Assembly (NCBI RefSeq): GCF_020536995.1
Contig: NC_068366.1
Span: 24,600,189-24,664,188, forward strand
DNA: 64,000 bases
Source of the DNA: Dreissena polymorpha
Taxonomy: Eukaryota; Mollusca; Bivalvia; Myida; Dreissenidae
Reading direction: 5' to 3'
The stretch's first letter is position 1; the number at the start of each line of letters is the position of its first letter. Shown here one piece after another: positions 63,777-64,000 of the stretch. The notes beneath the pieces are model-generated. The model was not told the origin of the DNA, searched no databases, and saw only the letters and a list, made by a program, of their open reading frames with translations. A program made the position numbers and the translations under genes.

Positions 63777-64000
63777 TCATACATTATACGTTATATTGTT
63801 GAACGTTACATTGCGCGCCAATTTTATTAGTCTTTTGTGTTCAGTCCATATCCATACGAACGTTGTAAGACCTTTGTAATCGTAGGGGAAACGGGAGATA
63901 CCCTGTTCCAACGACATCTCCTTAACTTGTCCCGGATTCGGACTCGACACAATGACCCGGTTGCCGAGCACTTTTACACAAACGGCCGCAGCGTCGCGGA
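63777..64000 (-). CDS. Open partial exon at the right edge, unidentified
   Basis: From the window edge inwards the minus strand is open: RDAAAVCVKVLGNRVIVSSP then NPGQVKEMSLEQGISRFPYD and YKGLTTF before a possible donor (gtatgg). The composition looks coding up to there. It may be an earlier exon of the MIEAP-type gene, but no donor here gives the phase that the 63481 exon needs. Family not recognised; a kinesin-like resemblance was considered and is too weak. Confidence 0.35.
   Translation of the reverse strand, partial: RDAAAVCVKVLGNRVIVSSPNPGQVKEMSLEQGISRFPYDYKGLTTFVWIWTEHKRLIKLARNVTFNNITYNV

Noticed and set aside
63777-64000. Kinesin motor fragment at the right edge
   Set aside because: Only a vague VxVxxxxNRVxV pattern; no P-loop or other kinesin motif is visible and the following exons lack a motor domain.

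Overview
The window reads as AT-rich animal DNA with small exons, long introns and canonical GT/AG splice sites. It has no bacterial or plastid character. The gene set (adhesion-GPCR fragment, PLEKHA5/6/7-type protein, MIEAP/SPATA18-type protein) and very abundant interspersed elements with tandemly repeated GGTCAAGGTCA-bearing cores suggest a lophotrochozoan, most likely a bivalve mollusc. That assignment is inference; no species marker is present.

Layout. (1) 1-4.5 kb, minus strand: exons of an adhesion-GPCR-like receptor (sushi, HRM, two GAIN pieces) running off the left edge. (2) 4.6-5.68 kb: a decayed LINE with an endonuclease domain, cut by a 100-N assembly gap at 5685-5784. (3) 5.9-49.9 kb, plus strand: one large multi-exon gene, the PLEKHA5/6/7 homologue (fly kramer group). 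Coiled-coil, linker and C-terminal parts are present, ending in a clear stop at 49865. The N-terminal WW/PH part is not visible and may lie in or beyond the gap. (4) 49.9-57.1 kb: UTR or intergenic sequence with tandem elements and MITEs. (5) 57.2-63.5 kb, minus strand: nine phase-matched exons of a long coiled-coil protein ending in a MIEAP (mitochondria-eating protein, SPATA18) C-terminal domain. At least 1,328 residues are visible, much longer than human Mieap (538 residues). An open partial exon of unknown family sits at the right edge.

The introns of the PLEKHA gene are crowded with mobile DNA: a hAT element with perfect 12-bp TIRs and an 8-bp target duplication, a TTAA-flanked TIR element carrying a tRNA-like body nested in another MITE, repeated foldback elements, and at least six blocks of tandem repeats with nuclear-receptor-like TCAAGGTCA motifs. 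In four introns a private degenerate tandem array runs right up to the real 3' splice site. Several exons between 4 and 15 kb need single-base corrections to stay in frame. They cluster round the N gap, so assembly error is more likely than gene decay. All nine exons of the MIEAP gene and nearly all PLEKHA exons after 17 kb are frame-perfect.
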